The notes beneath the pieces are model-generated. The model made no database searches, was not told the origin of the DNA, and saw only the letters and a list, made by a program, of their open reading frames with translations. The position numbers were made by a program, and so were the translations under genes. A DNA stretch of 64,000 nt from positions 682,001 to 746,000 of the forward strand of contig CAVZCQ010000001.1 in the NCBI GenBank assembly GCA_963773835.1, written 5' to 3'. Every line of letters starts with the position of its first letter. The stretch's first letter is position 1. This DNA comes from JOPF136 sp963773835 (lineage in GTDB: Bacteria > Acidobacteriota > Terriglobia > Acidiferrales > UBA7541). Below, piece by piece: positions 35,894-43,812 of the stretch.

Positions 35894-36697
35894 ATGATGC
35901 GGCTCGCGCCCTATCTGGAATGCGCGCACATCGGATTTGTGAATATCCTGGCATTTCGTCTCCGCTACTTCACCGGAATCTTCACCTACCTCATCAACGT
36001 GACCGTGTACTACTTCATCTGGTCGGCGGTCTTTCGCAACTCGAACGGGCCGATCGCCGGCTACGACCTGGGACAAATCCTCACCTACGTTGCCGTGGGC
36101 TGGATCCTGCGCTCGTTCTACTGGAACACCGTGGACCAGGAGATGTCCTACGAAGTGCTCGAGGGTAAGATCGCCATGCAGCTCATCCGGCCGCTTTCGG
36201 TGCAGGGGATGTGGCTGGCGCGGGCGGCGGGCGAATCCACGTTTCGCCTCGTGCTGCTGACGGCGCCGACGGCGCTGCTGGTGATTCTGCTGTTTCCCGT
36301 GCGTGCGCCGTCGAGCGTGGCGCACCTGGCGCTGTTCTGTGCCGCGGCGCTGGGTAGTTTTGTGATCGTGGGCGGCATCAATTTTCTGATCGGGACCTGC
36401 GCGATTTATCTCACCTCTATTCTGGCGCTGATCCGCGCGAAGTTCTGGCTGATGGAGCTGCTGTCGGGCGTTCTGATTCCGATAAGTTTTTTTCCCGGCT
36501 GGGCGCGGACGGCGCTGGCCTGGCTGCCGTTTGAGCACATCGCCTATACGCCGCTGCAAATCTATCTGGGCAAAATCTCGACGCGAGAGGCGGTGCTGCT
36601 GCTCGTGGTGCAATGGTGCTGGGCCGCGGCGCTGGTGTGGCTGGGCGCGCTGTGGTGGCGCGCGTCCATCCGGCGCGTGACGATTCACGGAGGGTAG
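35840..36697 (+). CDS. ABC-2 family permease (COG4587-like)
   Basis: 285 residues if started at 35840. Six membrane helices: 'LRYFTGIFTYLINVTVYYFIWSAVF' early and 'LVVQWCWAAALVWLGALWW' last. The cytoplasmic 'VDQEMSYEVLEGKIAMQLIRPLSVQGMWLARAAGES' follows helix 2, as in the ABC-2 permeases of three-gene daunorubicin-like exporters. The N-terminus is ambiguous: ATGs at 35840, 35867, 35894 and 35897 are all in frame, the first two inside a tandem repeat. Relatives usually begin near 'RLAPYLECAHIGF', favouring 35894 or 35897 (266-267 aa). It is followed after 1 nt by the second permease, with which it likely forms a heterodimer. Confidence 0.85.
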   Translation: MRGPANGPTMSAPANRPAMMRLAPYLECAHIGFVNILAFRLRYFTGIFTYLINVTVYYFIWSAVFRNSNGPIAGYDLGQILTYVAVGWILRSFYWNTVDQEMSYEVLEGKIAMQLIRPLSVQGMWLARAAGESTFRLVLLTAPTALLVILLFPVRAPSSVAHLALFCAAALGSFVIVGGINFLIGTCAIYLTSILALIRAKFWLMELLSGVLIPISFFPGWARTALAWLPFEHIAYTPLQIYLGKISTREAVLLLVVQWCWAAALVWLGALWWRASIRRVTIHGG

Positions 36698-36698
36698 C

Positions 36699-37490
36699 GT
36701 GCGGCGCCACCTCCAATTGCTCGGCGCCTACTTCGCGAATTATGCGAAGGCGCGCGTGGAGTATCGCGGCGACTTCCTGATCGGCCTGGCCACCAGCATG
36801 CTCGCCACGATTTTTGGATTCGGCTTCCTGCTGATCCTGTTCACCAAGATCACACAGTTGCGCGGCTGGAGCCTGGAGCAGGCGCTGTTTCTCTACGGCT
36901 TCGGGCTGATTCCCTTCGGTTTGTTCAATGTTTTTAGCCCCAATATCTATGAGTTCGGGAACAACTACATCATCGAGGGGAAGTTCGACCGGGTGCTGCT
37001 GCGGCCCGTCTCGTCGCTCTACCAGGTGCTGTTCGAAGCTTTCCGCATCGAGTCGCTGCACGAAGTGGCCACGGGCGCGCTGGTGGTGTGGTGGGCGGCG
37101 CGGCGCATGGGATTCGTATGGACGGCGGGCGATTTTGCGCTGCTCGTGCTGTATGGCGTGTGCGGCGGAGTGATTTACATTTCGTTCTTCATGCTGCTGA
37201 GCTGCGCTTCGTTCTGGTTTGAAGACCGCATCGGCATCCACCCGCCGGTGTGGAACCTGATCGCTTTCGGCCGGTATCCGCTTTCGATTTACAGCCAATG
37301 GATCCAGTTCCTACTGAGCTGGCTGATCCCGTTCGCATTCGCCAGCTTTTATCCGAGCGCGCACCTGCTCGGCCGCCGCGAACTCCACGACCTGGCGCCG
37401 CTCGCGCCACTGGTGGCAGCGGCCTGCCTCAGCCTGCTGCTGTTCGCCTGGAACCGCGGCCTGCGGCAGTATTCCTCGACCGGCTCGTGA
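36699..37490 (+). CDS. ABC-2 family permease (COG3694-like)
   Basis: 263 residues and six membrane helices. It starts at GTG 36699, 1 nt after the previous stop, with a GGAGGG inside the end of the upstream gene as the ribosome-binding site. 'NYAKARVEYRGDFLIGLATSMLATIFGFGFLLILF' and 'NNYIIEGKFDRVLLRPVSSLYQVLFEAFRIE' are typical for the second permease of this exporter group. The three genes 34792-37490 form a complete ATPase plus two-permease exporter. Confidence 0.87.
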   Translation: MRRHLQLLGAYFANYAKARVEYRGDFLIGLATSMLATIFGFGFLLILFTKITQLRGWSLEQALFLYGFGLIPFGLFNVFSPNIYEFGNNYIIEGKFDRVLLRPVSSLYQVLFEAFRIESLHEVATGALVVWWAARRMGFVWTAGDFALLVLYGVCGGVIYISFFMLLSCASFWFEDRIGIHPPVWNLIAFGRYPLSIYSQWIQFLLSWLIPFAFASFYPSAHLLGRRELHDLAPLAPLVAAACLSLLLFAWNRGLRQYSSTGS

Positions 37491-37627
37491 GTGTCTCCGG
37501 ACAGAAACGAACTGCCGAGCCGTTGTGCGCGTGTCCGGCGTACCGAACTCAGCAGGAAATACGTCGTACGGGAAGGCGAGCGAAACGACAGGGCTGGAGT
37601 TGCCGTGTGATCGCTCGGCGGTGACCG

Positions 37628-40054
37628 GTGGAAACGTTTTGGCAGGACGTGCGGTACGGGTTGCGGGCGCTGAGGAATTGGCCGGGGTTCACGCTGGTGG
37701 CCGTGTTCACGCTGGCGCTGGGTATCGGTGCGAATACGGCCATCTTTACAGTGGTGAACGCGGTGCTGCTGCGGCCGCCGGCATTCCCCGACCCCTCGCG
37801 CATCGTGCTGATCACGGAGAAGAGCAAATACCCGGTCTTCACCACCTCCTACCTCAACTATAAGGACTGGCGCGATCAAAGCCGCTCGTTTGAATCCATG
37901 CAGGCGACGTGCGTGACGGCGCTAACGCTGACCGGAACCGGCGAGCCGGAACGCCTGACCGCGCGCTACACGACGGTTGGATTCTTCCCGTTGCTCGGCG
38001 TCGATCCGGCTGCGGGACGCAACTTTCTGCCGGAAGAAGACCGCGCGTCCGGCCCGCCTGTGGCGATGATCAGCTATGCGCTGTGGCAGCGCCGGTTCGG
38101 AGGCGCGCGCGACGCGCTGGGGCGCACGATCGAGCTGGACTCGAAGCCGTACACGCTCGTCGGAATCGTGCCGGCGAGCTTCCAGTTCCTGCCGGCGGCC
38201 GACGTGTACGTGGCGCTGGAACCCTGGGCGGCCACGTTGCCGGACGACCGGAACTGGCATCCGGGAATTCTGCCGGTGGCGCGGCTGAAGCCAGGCGTGA
38301 GCATCGAGCAGGCGCGTGCGGAGATGCTGGGGATCACGGCGCGGCTGGAGAAGCAGTATCCCGACTACAACACGGGGACGAGCGCGGACGTGGTGCACCT
38401 GCAGGACCAGTTCGTGCAGAACGTGCGGCCGGCGCTGGTGGTGCTGCTGTGCGCGGTGGGATTTGTGCTGCTAATCGCGTGCGCCAACGTGGCCAACTTG
38501 CTGCTGGCACGCGCGGCCACGCGAGCGCGGGAGATGGCCATCCGCACCGCGCTGGGCGCGAGCCGGATGCGGCTGGTGCGGCAACTGCTGACGGAGAGCC
38601 TGATGATCGCGCTCCTGGGCGGCGGGCTCGGGCTCGCGCTGGCGAGCGCATCCATGGGGCCGCTGCTGCGGCTGGCGGCCGGCGCGGTGCCGGACACAGG
38701 AGGAATCGGAATTGATCGCTGGGTGCTGGCGTTCACGGCGGTGGCTGCGCTGGCGACGGGAATTCTGTTCGGGCTGGCTCCGGCGGTGCGCGCGGCGCGT
38801 GCGGATCTGCGCGAGGCGATGAACGCAGGCGCGCGTGGCGCGGGTGGAGCGGCACTGCATCACCGCGTGCGGTCGGCGCTGGTGATCAGCGAGTTCGCGC
38901 TGGCCATGCTTCTGCTGGTGGGCGCAGGCCTGCTGCTGCGCAGCTTTGAACGCATGCAGGCCGCGGCGGCGGGGTTCCAGCCGGACCACCTGCTGGTGGC
39001 GGATCTGCCGCTTTCGCGCAACGCGTACGCGAAGCCACAGCAGCGCTTCGCGTTTTTCGACCGGCTGCTGGAGCGGGCGCGGGCGCTGCCGGGCGTGCGC
39101 TCGGCGGGCGCCGCGTCGTTCCTGCCCATGAGCGGAAACGGCTCGATCATCCATTTCAACATTCACGGCCGGCCGCCGAAGAGCCCGCACGAATTCGTTG
39201 CCGCGGGCTACCGGACCGTCACGCCGGGGTATCTCGAAACGCTGGGTGTGCCGCTGGTCGCAGGGCGCAGGTTTGCGCAGTCAGACGATGAAAAGGCGCC
39301 GCCGGTGGTGGTGGTGAACCAGTCGTTCGCACACCAGTTTTTCGGCGCGGAGTCCCCGCTCGGAAAGCGCATGCAGCTCGGCGCCCTGCCGGAAGATTCG
39401 GTGCCGTGGATGGAAATCGTGGGAGTGGTGGGCGATGTGCGCCGCGGCCTGGCCACCGAACCGCAGGCGGAGATGTATCTGCCCTACCGGCAGGCGGATG
39501 GCGTGCTGCCGGTCTTTTCGCTTTCCATCGTGCTACGGACGGCGGTGGACCCCGCGGCGGAAACTTCCGCGCTGCGCGGCGCGCTGGCGGAGATTGACAA
39601 AGACCAGCCGCTGGTGCGTGTGCGCACGATGGAAGCCAACATGGCCACCTCAGCGGTCGAGCCGCGGTTCCGCACCTGGTTGCTGGGCCTGTTCGCGCTG
39701 CTCGCGCTGGTGCTTTCGGCAATCGGGATCTACGGAGTGATTTCGTATTCCGTAGCGGAGCGCGTTCAGGAGATCGGCGTGCGCATGGCGCTGGGGGCAC
39801 AGCGCGCTCAGGTGTTCCGCCTGGTGACGGGACAGGGTCTCCGGCTGGCGCTGGCCGGCGCAGGACTGGGAATCGCGGCGTCGGTGGCGCTGACGCGTGT
39901 GCTGCGTAGCTTTCTCTACGAAGTGAGCCCGTTCGACCCGGTGACCTACGCGTGTGTGGCCGTGCTGCTTGTGGCGGTGGGGCTGGTCGCGTCGTATGTT
40001 CCGGCACGGCGGGCGACTGGCGTGGACCCGCTGGTGGCACTGCGACACGAGTAG
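37628..40054 (+). CDS. ADOP-family duplicated ABC permease (MacB-like)
   Basis: 808 residues with GTG start at 37628. It is two MacB-type permease units in one chain. Each has a periplasmic MacB_PCD domain and an FtsX helix bundle: the first bundle includes 'LIACANVANLLLARAATRAREMAIRTALGASRMRLVRQLL', the second 'LSAIGIYGVISYSVAERVQEIGVRMALGAQRAQVFRLV'. The opening 'DVRYGLRALRNWPGFTLVAVFTLALGIGANTAIFTVVNAVLL' is diagnostic for ADOP, the acidobacterial duplicated orphan permease family. No ATPase is adjacent, which is the reason for 'orphan'. Function is unknown; export or signalling at the envelope is assumed. Confidence 0.93.
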   Translation: METFWQDVRYGLRALRNWPGFTLVAVFTLALGIGANTAIFTVVNAVLLRPPAFPDPSRIVLITEKSKYPVFTTSYLNYKDWRDQSRSFESMQATCVTALTLTGTGEPERLTARYTTVGFFPLLGVDPAAGRNFLPEEDRASGPPVAMISYALWQRRFGGARDALGRTIELDSKPYTLVGIVPASFQFLPAADVYVALEPWAATLPDDRNWHPGILPVARLKPGVSIEQARAEMLGITARLEKQYPDYNTGTSADVVHLQDQFVQNVRPALVVLLCAVGFVLLIACANVANLLLARAATRAREMAIRTALGASRMRLVRQLLTESLMIALLGGGLGLALASASMGPLLRLAAGAVPDTGGIGIDRWVLAFTAVAALATGILFGLAPAVRAARADLREAMNAGARGAGGAALHHRVRSALVISEFALAMLLLVGAGLLLRSFERMQAAAAGFQPDHLLVADLPLSRNAYAKPQQRFAFFDRLLERARALPGVRSAGAASFLPMSGNGSIIHFNIHGRPPKSPHEFVAAGYRTVTPGYLETLGVPLVAGRRFAQSDDEKAPPVVVVNQSFAHQFFGAESPLGKRMQLGALPEDSVPWMEIVGVVGDVRRGLATEPQAEMYLPYRQADGVLPVFSLSIVLRTAVDPAAETSALRGALAEIDKDQPLVRVRTMEANMATSAVEPRFRTWLLGLFALLALVLSAIGIYGVISYSVAERVQEIGVRMALGAQRAQVFRLVTGQGLRLALAGAGLGIAASVALTRVLRSFLYEVSPFDPVTYACVAVLLVAVGLVASYVPARRATGVDPLVALRHE

Positions 40055-40251
40055 CTGCTGCCGTAGTGCTAAGAAGAGGACGGAAAACCCGCAGAGTCGA
40101 ATATCCTCCCAAACAGGGAACGATTGTCCCGCTCCGGAACTGAGAGCGTCTCACACCTGAGACAACCCTTCCGATCCTGCTGCATTTGCCGCAGTTAGCC
40201 GCGCGTCATTGGGCACCGTTGTGCAATGGGGCTTTGTGGAGAGGTGCAGGA
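40055..40251. other. Spacer between the ADOP permease and a small putative gene
   Basis: About 200 bp without gene, repeat or RNA signal. With the low-confidence small gene at 40252-40449 removed, the gene-free interval would extend to 40456 (402 bp). Confidence 0.5.
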
Positions 40252-40449
40252 ATGCTCGTTTGGCAATCAGATGGAAAGCGGTGGGCGGACACACCCACCT
40301 CGGTCCGCCCCCAGGGGTGGCGTGAGGACGAGATATTACGGCAGAGCAGGTGGCAGCTTTCTAGGAGGATGCGGGTGGCGCTGGAGTTTGCAATGGCGAT
40401 TCTGAGCGCGCTGGGGTCGAGCTGGCTGATCCTGCGGCTGGGACTGTAG
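40252..40449 (+). CDS. Putative small membrane protein upstream of the hybrid kinase
   Basis: 65 codons from ATG 40252, preceded by AGGTGCAGGA, a weak ribosome-binding site. The N-terminal part is hydrophilic and Trp/Arg-rich ('QSDGKRWADTPTSVRPQGWREDEILRQSRW'). The C-terminus is one hydrophobic segment ('VALEFAMAILSALGSSWLILRLGL'), as in a tail-anchored peptide. It ends 7 nt before the kinase GTG on the same strand. No homologue was recognised. It may be a chance frame or a real accessory peptide of the kinase. Confidence 0.35.
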   Translation: MLVWQSDGKRWADTPTSVRPQGWREDEILRQSRWQLSRRMRVALEFAMAILSALGSSWLILRLGL

Positions 40450-40456
40450 AGGGAGC

Positions 40457-42592
40457 GTGAATCCTCCGAAAAAGCTTCGACTGTGGCCGCAGGCCGAGAG
40501 CGGAAAATCGGCGGGCGAGAGTGTGCAGATCGCGGGCTGGGAGCAGCTCGTCGAGGCGCTGGCCGAGGGCCAGCCCGGAGTGCTGCGGCGAGCGGCGGCG
40601 GGAGCGCGGGAATCGAGCGGAGCGGTATTTGTGGCAATCGCGCGTGGAGCCGCAGGGGGGCGCGGCGTATCGTTTGCGGCAATCGATGGGCCCCCGGAAA
40701 CCGAAGCGGCACTCGGCCACAAGGCGCTCGTCCCCATCTGGCGTGCCGCGCTGGAAGACCGGCGAGTGATTTCGGGAGAGGCGCCGGCAGACCCCGACGG
40801 CCGAATTCCGTTTACTCGCGAACCGGTCGAGAGCGTGCTGGCGATTCCGCTCCAAGCGCGGGGCGAGGCCCTCGGGCTGCTGGTAGCCGGATTCCGGGAA
40901 GAGGAGCCGGGTTCGGCGGCGCGCGAGCGGCTGGAGGCGTGGGTTCCTCTGGCGGTGCTGGCGCTGGTGGAAGAGCAGCGCGCGGGGCGCGCGCGGGCGC
41001 AGGACCAGTGGCTGGCTGCGCTGCTCGATTCGATGGAGAACGCGGTGCTGCTGCTCGCGCCGGACGGGAGAGTGCAACTGGCCAACCCGCGCTTGCCGGC
41101 GCTGCTGGGCATCGATCCAGGGCGGATGGCGAAGATCAAAACGTTCGACGAGCTGGTGGCGGCGGTCCGGGGGAACTTCCGCGATCCGCGCTCGGCGGAA
41201 GCGCGGTGGCGTGAAATCCAGCGGCGGGACGACGAAGTGGCGTGGGACGAGGTGGAGCTGGAGCGGCCGGCGCCGCGCGTGCTGGAACGGTTTGCGCGTC
41301 CGGTTCGCACCGCGGACGGCGAACGGCTGGGCTGGCTGGAACTCTACCGCGAGACGGCCGGGGAACGCCTGCTGCGCTCGCGGCTGCCGCAGGCGGAAAA
41401 GATGGCGGCGCTGGGCCAGCTCGTCTCCGGGGTGGCGCACGAGCTGAACAATCCGCTGACGAGCATCCTGGGATACGCGCAACTGCTGCGCGACCGGGCG
41501 GCCCGCTCGGAGCACGCCGAGGAGGCGCGGCATATTTTCGAGGAGGCGCAACGCGCAAGCGCCATCGTGCGGAACCTGCTGCTGTTCGCGCGAGGGGAGA
41601 AGGCGGAGCGCGGGCGAGTGCGCCTGAACGAAATCGTGAAACAAACGCTGGCGCTGCGGAACTACGAGCTGCGCGTGGCCAACATCCGTTTGACGCTGGA
41701 GCTGGAGCCGGGCTTGCCTGCGGTGATGGCTGACCGGCACCAGATGCAGCAACTGGTGCTGAACCTGTTGATCAACGCGGAGCAGGCGGTGGAAAACGGT
41801 CCGGCGAAGCGAGGCGAGATTGAAGTGCGCACGCGCTCGGCGCGGTCCGGGGTGGGCGGGCGGCTCACGGTGCGGCTCGAAGTGCGCGACAACGGCGCGG
41901 GAATTCCGCGACAAATCCTGCCGCGCATCTTTGATCCCTTCTTCACCACGAAGCCCGCAGGGGTCGGCACGGGGCTAGGCCTGTCCATCGTTCAGGCCAT
42001 CGCGCGGGAGCACGGCGGGGAGGTGCGCGCGGAAAGCGGGGAGGGGCGCGGAGCCACGTTCGTGGTCGAGCAGCCGGCGGCGGAAATCGACGGGGAAGAG
42101 CGGAAGAGCGAAGTCCCGGCGGCGGAGTTCGAGCGGCCAGCGGCCATCGTGCTGCCCATGGAGCAGCGGAGGATCCTGGTGGTCGAGGACGAAGCGACGG
42201 TGGCCAACCTGGTGGCCGACGTGCTGCGCGAGGAAGGCCACGAGGTGGTCTCACTGCTCGACAGTGTTGCGGCTCTCGAACGGCTGAGCACGGAGGACTT
42301 CGACCTGGTGATCTGCGACCTGAAGATGCCGAAACTCGATGGCCGGGGGCTGTACGAGGAAGCGCTGCGCCGTGGGCGCCTCAGCCGCGACCGCGTGCTG
42401 TTTATCACCGGCGACACGCTGCGGCCGCGCACGATGGACTTCGTGGAGCGTGGCGGGCTGCCCTACCTGGCGAAACCTTTCCTGGTGGAGGAGCTGACGC
42501 AGATGGTGCGCGGCGTGCTGAGCCGCCGCGGTGATGGCGAAGGCATGGCGCCCGTGGCGCGCCGGGCGCAGTTTCTGGCGGAGGGTCAATGA
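40457..42592 (+). CDS. Hybrid sensor histidine kinase with C-terminal receiver
   Basis: 711 residues, cytoplasmic. A GAF-like N-terminal domain (about 20-180) is followed by a PAS segment (about 190-300, 'LLDSMENAVLLLAPDGRVQLANPRLPALLG'). The DHp helix has the phospho-accepting His at about 328 ('SGVAHELNNPLTSILGYAQLL'). The ATPase domain has N ('NLLINAEQAV'), G1 ('DNGAGIP') and G2 ('GTGLGLSIV') boxes. A receiver (about 571-700) has the acceptor Asp in 'LVICDLKMPKLDGRG'. It starts at GTG 40457. The stop overlaps the next ATG (ATGA), so it is coupled to the 212-residue DHp-only protein. No DNA-binding output domain is present. Confidence 0.92.
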   Translation: MNPPKKLRLWPQAESGKSAGESVQIAGWEQLVEALAEGQPGVLRRAAAGARESSGAVFVAIARGAAGGRGVSFAAIDGPPETEAALGHKALVPIWRAALEDRRVISGEAPADPDGRIPFTREPVESVLAIPLQARGEALGLLVAGFREEEPGSAARERLEAWVPLAVLALVEEQRAGRARAQDQWLAALLDSMENAVLLLAPDGRVQLANPRLPALLGIDPGRMAKIKTFDELVAAVRGNFRDPRSAEARWREIQRRDDEVAWDEVELERPAPRVLERFARPVRTADGERLGWLELYRETAGERLLRSRLPQAEKMAALGQLVSGVAHELNNPLTSILGYAQLLRDRAARSEHAEEARHIFEEAQRASAIVRNLLLFARGEKAERGRVRLNEIVKQTLALRNYELRVANIRLTLELEPGLPAVMADRHQMQQLVLNLLINAEQAVENGPAKRGEIEVRTRSARSGVGGRLTVRLEVRDNGAGIPRQILPRIFDPFFTTKPAGVGTGLGLSIVQAIAREHGGEVRAESGEGRGATFVVEQPAAEIDGEERKSEVPAAEFERPAAIVLPMEQRRILVVEDEATVANLVADVLREEGHEVVSLLDSVAALERLSTEDFDLVICDLKMPKLDGRGLYEEALRRGRLSRDRVLFITGDTLRPRTMDFVERGGLPYLAKPFLVEELTQMVRGVLSRRGDGEGMAPVARRAQFLAEGQ

Positions 42593-43227
42593 ATCTGGGG
42601 CGCCCCTCAATTGTGCTCGTCGTTTCGTCCCAGGAACGGACCGCCCTGCGGCTGGGCGAATGGCTGGCGGATGGGCCTGCGGCATGCGAGGTGCGCGACA
42701 CTGCGTCCATGGAGCAGGCGAGGCGGCTGATTGAACGGTTGCTGCCCGGAGTGATCTTCCTCGACGCGGCGGTGATTGACAGTAGCGACGTGCGCGCGGC
42801 CGTCCGGGAATTGGCGCGGTACGCTCCGGTAGTGGCTGCGGTGAATCCGGAAAGCGCGCGGGAACTCTCCGTGCTGGTGGTTGCCGGGGCGGTGGACTGT
42901 GTTCCCGAGGGCGAGGAATTCCTGGACCTGGCTGCGGCACTGGTGGAACGGCGCCTGCTGGCCGCGCGACGGCTGCTCGAACGAGTCGCCGAGGGGGATA
43001 CGGACGAGTCCGTCGATTTCGGCTCGCTGCTGCGGCACGAAATGAATAATCCGCTCACAGGAATTCTGGGGAATGCGGAAATGTTACTAAACCGGCGTCA
43101 TCGCCTGCCGCAAGAGGCTGTGCCGCGACTGGAAACCATCGCCGACCTTGCCGTGCGGCTCAGGGAGACTGTGCGCAGGCTGAGCATCGCCTGGGAATCG
43201 CGCCACCGGCCGCAGCATATCGGGTGA
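42589..43227 (+). CDS. Degenerate receiver fused to a histidine phosphoacceptor (DHp) helix, no kinase domain
   Basis: 212 residues. Residues 1-125 have receiver-like topology ('PSIVLVVSSQERTALRLGEWL', 'LPGVIFLDAAVIDSSDVRAAV', 'YAPVVAAVNPESARELSVLVVAGAVDCVPEG'), but the acidic pair at the N-terminus of a true receiver is missing. Residues about 140-205 form a DHp helix hairpin with His150 in 'LLRHEMNNPLTGILGNAEML', nearly the same as the upstream kinase's box ('HELNNPLTSILGYAQLL'). No ATPase N, G1 or G2 boxes follow, and the protein ends after the second helix. It may act as a phosphotransfer protein, like Spo0B, or as a dimerisation partner of the kinase. ATGA overlap with the kinase gene supports a joint role. 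Confidence 0.8.
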   Translation: MNLGRPSIVLVVSSQERTALRLGEWLADGPAACEVRDTASMEQARRLIERLLPGVIFLDAAVIDSSDVRAAVRELARYAPVVAAVNPESARELSVLVVAGAVDCVPEGEEFLDLAAALVERRLLAARRLLERVAEGDTDESVDFGSLLRHEMNNPLTGILGNAEMLLNRRHRLPQEAVPRLETIADLAVRLRETVRRLSIAWESRHRPQHIG

Positions 43228-43234
43228 AAAAGGC

Positions 43235-43255
43235 AGTGGCGAGTGACGAGTGGCG
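43235..43255 (+). repeat. Heptanucleotide repeat tract
   Basis: Three units AGTGGCG, AGTGACG, AGTGGCG start 7 nt after a stop codon. Same periodicity and similar consensus as the tracts at 34606 and 34735. Confidence 0.65.
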
Positions 43256-43374
43256 AGCAGAGAAAAGGCGATGGCGGCCGGAGCCTGCCAGCAATAGATA
43301 GCTGCAAAATATAGGCGAGCAGAGATTCGCCGGAGAAACGGCGGCAGGCTCTGGAGTGTCTCTGCGCGGCGGCC

Positions 43375-43599
43375 TCAGTCGCGTGAAGACGGTGTGATGC
43401 CGGCGCTACCCGAAGGCTCGTAACCGGAGCAGCGGACGACTGGCAGCCGCGGGTATTTGGGAAAGGCAGGGTCCGTAGCGGAGCGTTCGCACAAATAGAA
43501 CTCCGCGCCGCGCGAGGACTCCACTCGCCTGGCATGGCGGCAGGACGCGCAGAGACCGATGGCGAGGTCTGCGGGTTCGGGGTTTCCGGCTGCGGGCAT
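43375..43599 (-). CDS. Small four-cysteine protein (74 aa)
   Basis: A 74-residue frame from ATG 43599. It reads 'IGLCASCRHARRVESSRGAEFYLCERSATDPAFPKYPRLPVVRCSGYEP', with cysteines spaced C-x2-C, C and C. The pattern 'LC..CrH.r.v.s.rGs.FylC.rs..Dp.fpkYPrLPV..C.GYe' is one I recognise as a conserved small uncharacterised protein, probably zinc-binding. It has no Shine-Dalgarno sequence. It lies on the opposite strand within the signalling island, between the DHp-only gene and the FHA phosphatase gene. No function is assigned. Confidence 0.75.
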   Translation of the reverse strand: MPAAGNPEPADLAIGLCASCRHARRVESSRGAEFYLCERSATDPAFPKYPRLPVVRCSGYEPSGSAGITPSSRD

Positions 43600-43812
43600 T
43601 GGAGGAGAGTAGCGCCGCGAACGAAGAACGGGAAGAGTCCAATCGCGAACGGGGCGTTCCAGCCGGTGTGGTTCTTGCATTCCTTTACTTCCGGGCGGGA
43701 TTTGCCTACCATTTGCCTGTCTTCGCACCCGCTCCAATCGCCCGAGGGGGGCACGCTTACCCGCCGGAAAGGCGTGAGCTTCAGGCAATCCAGGAGCGTG
43801 GGGCGAATCACC

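Noticed and set aside
37491..37627. Small gene or terminator between the ABC permease and the ADOP permease
   Set aside because: No frame with protein character and no stable hairpin followed by a T-run.
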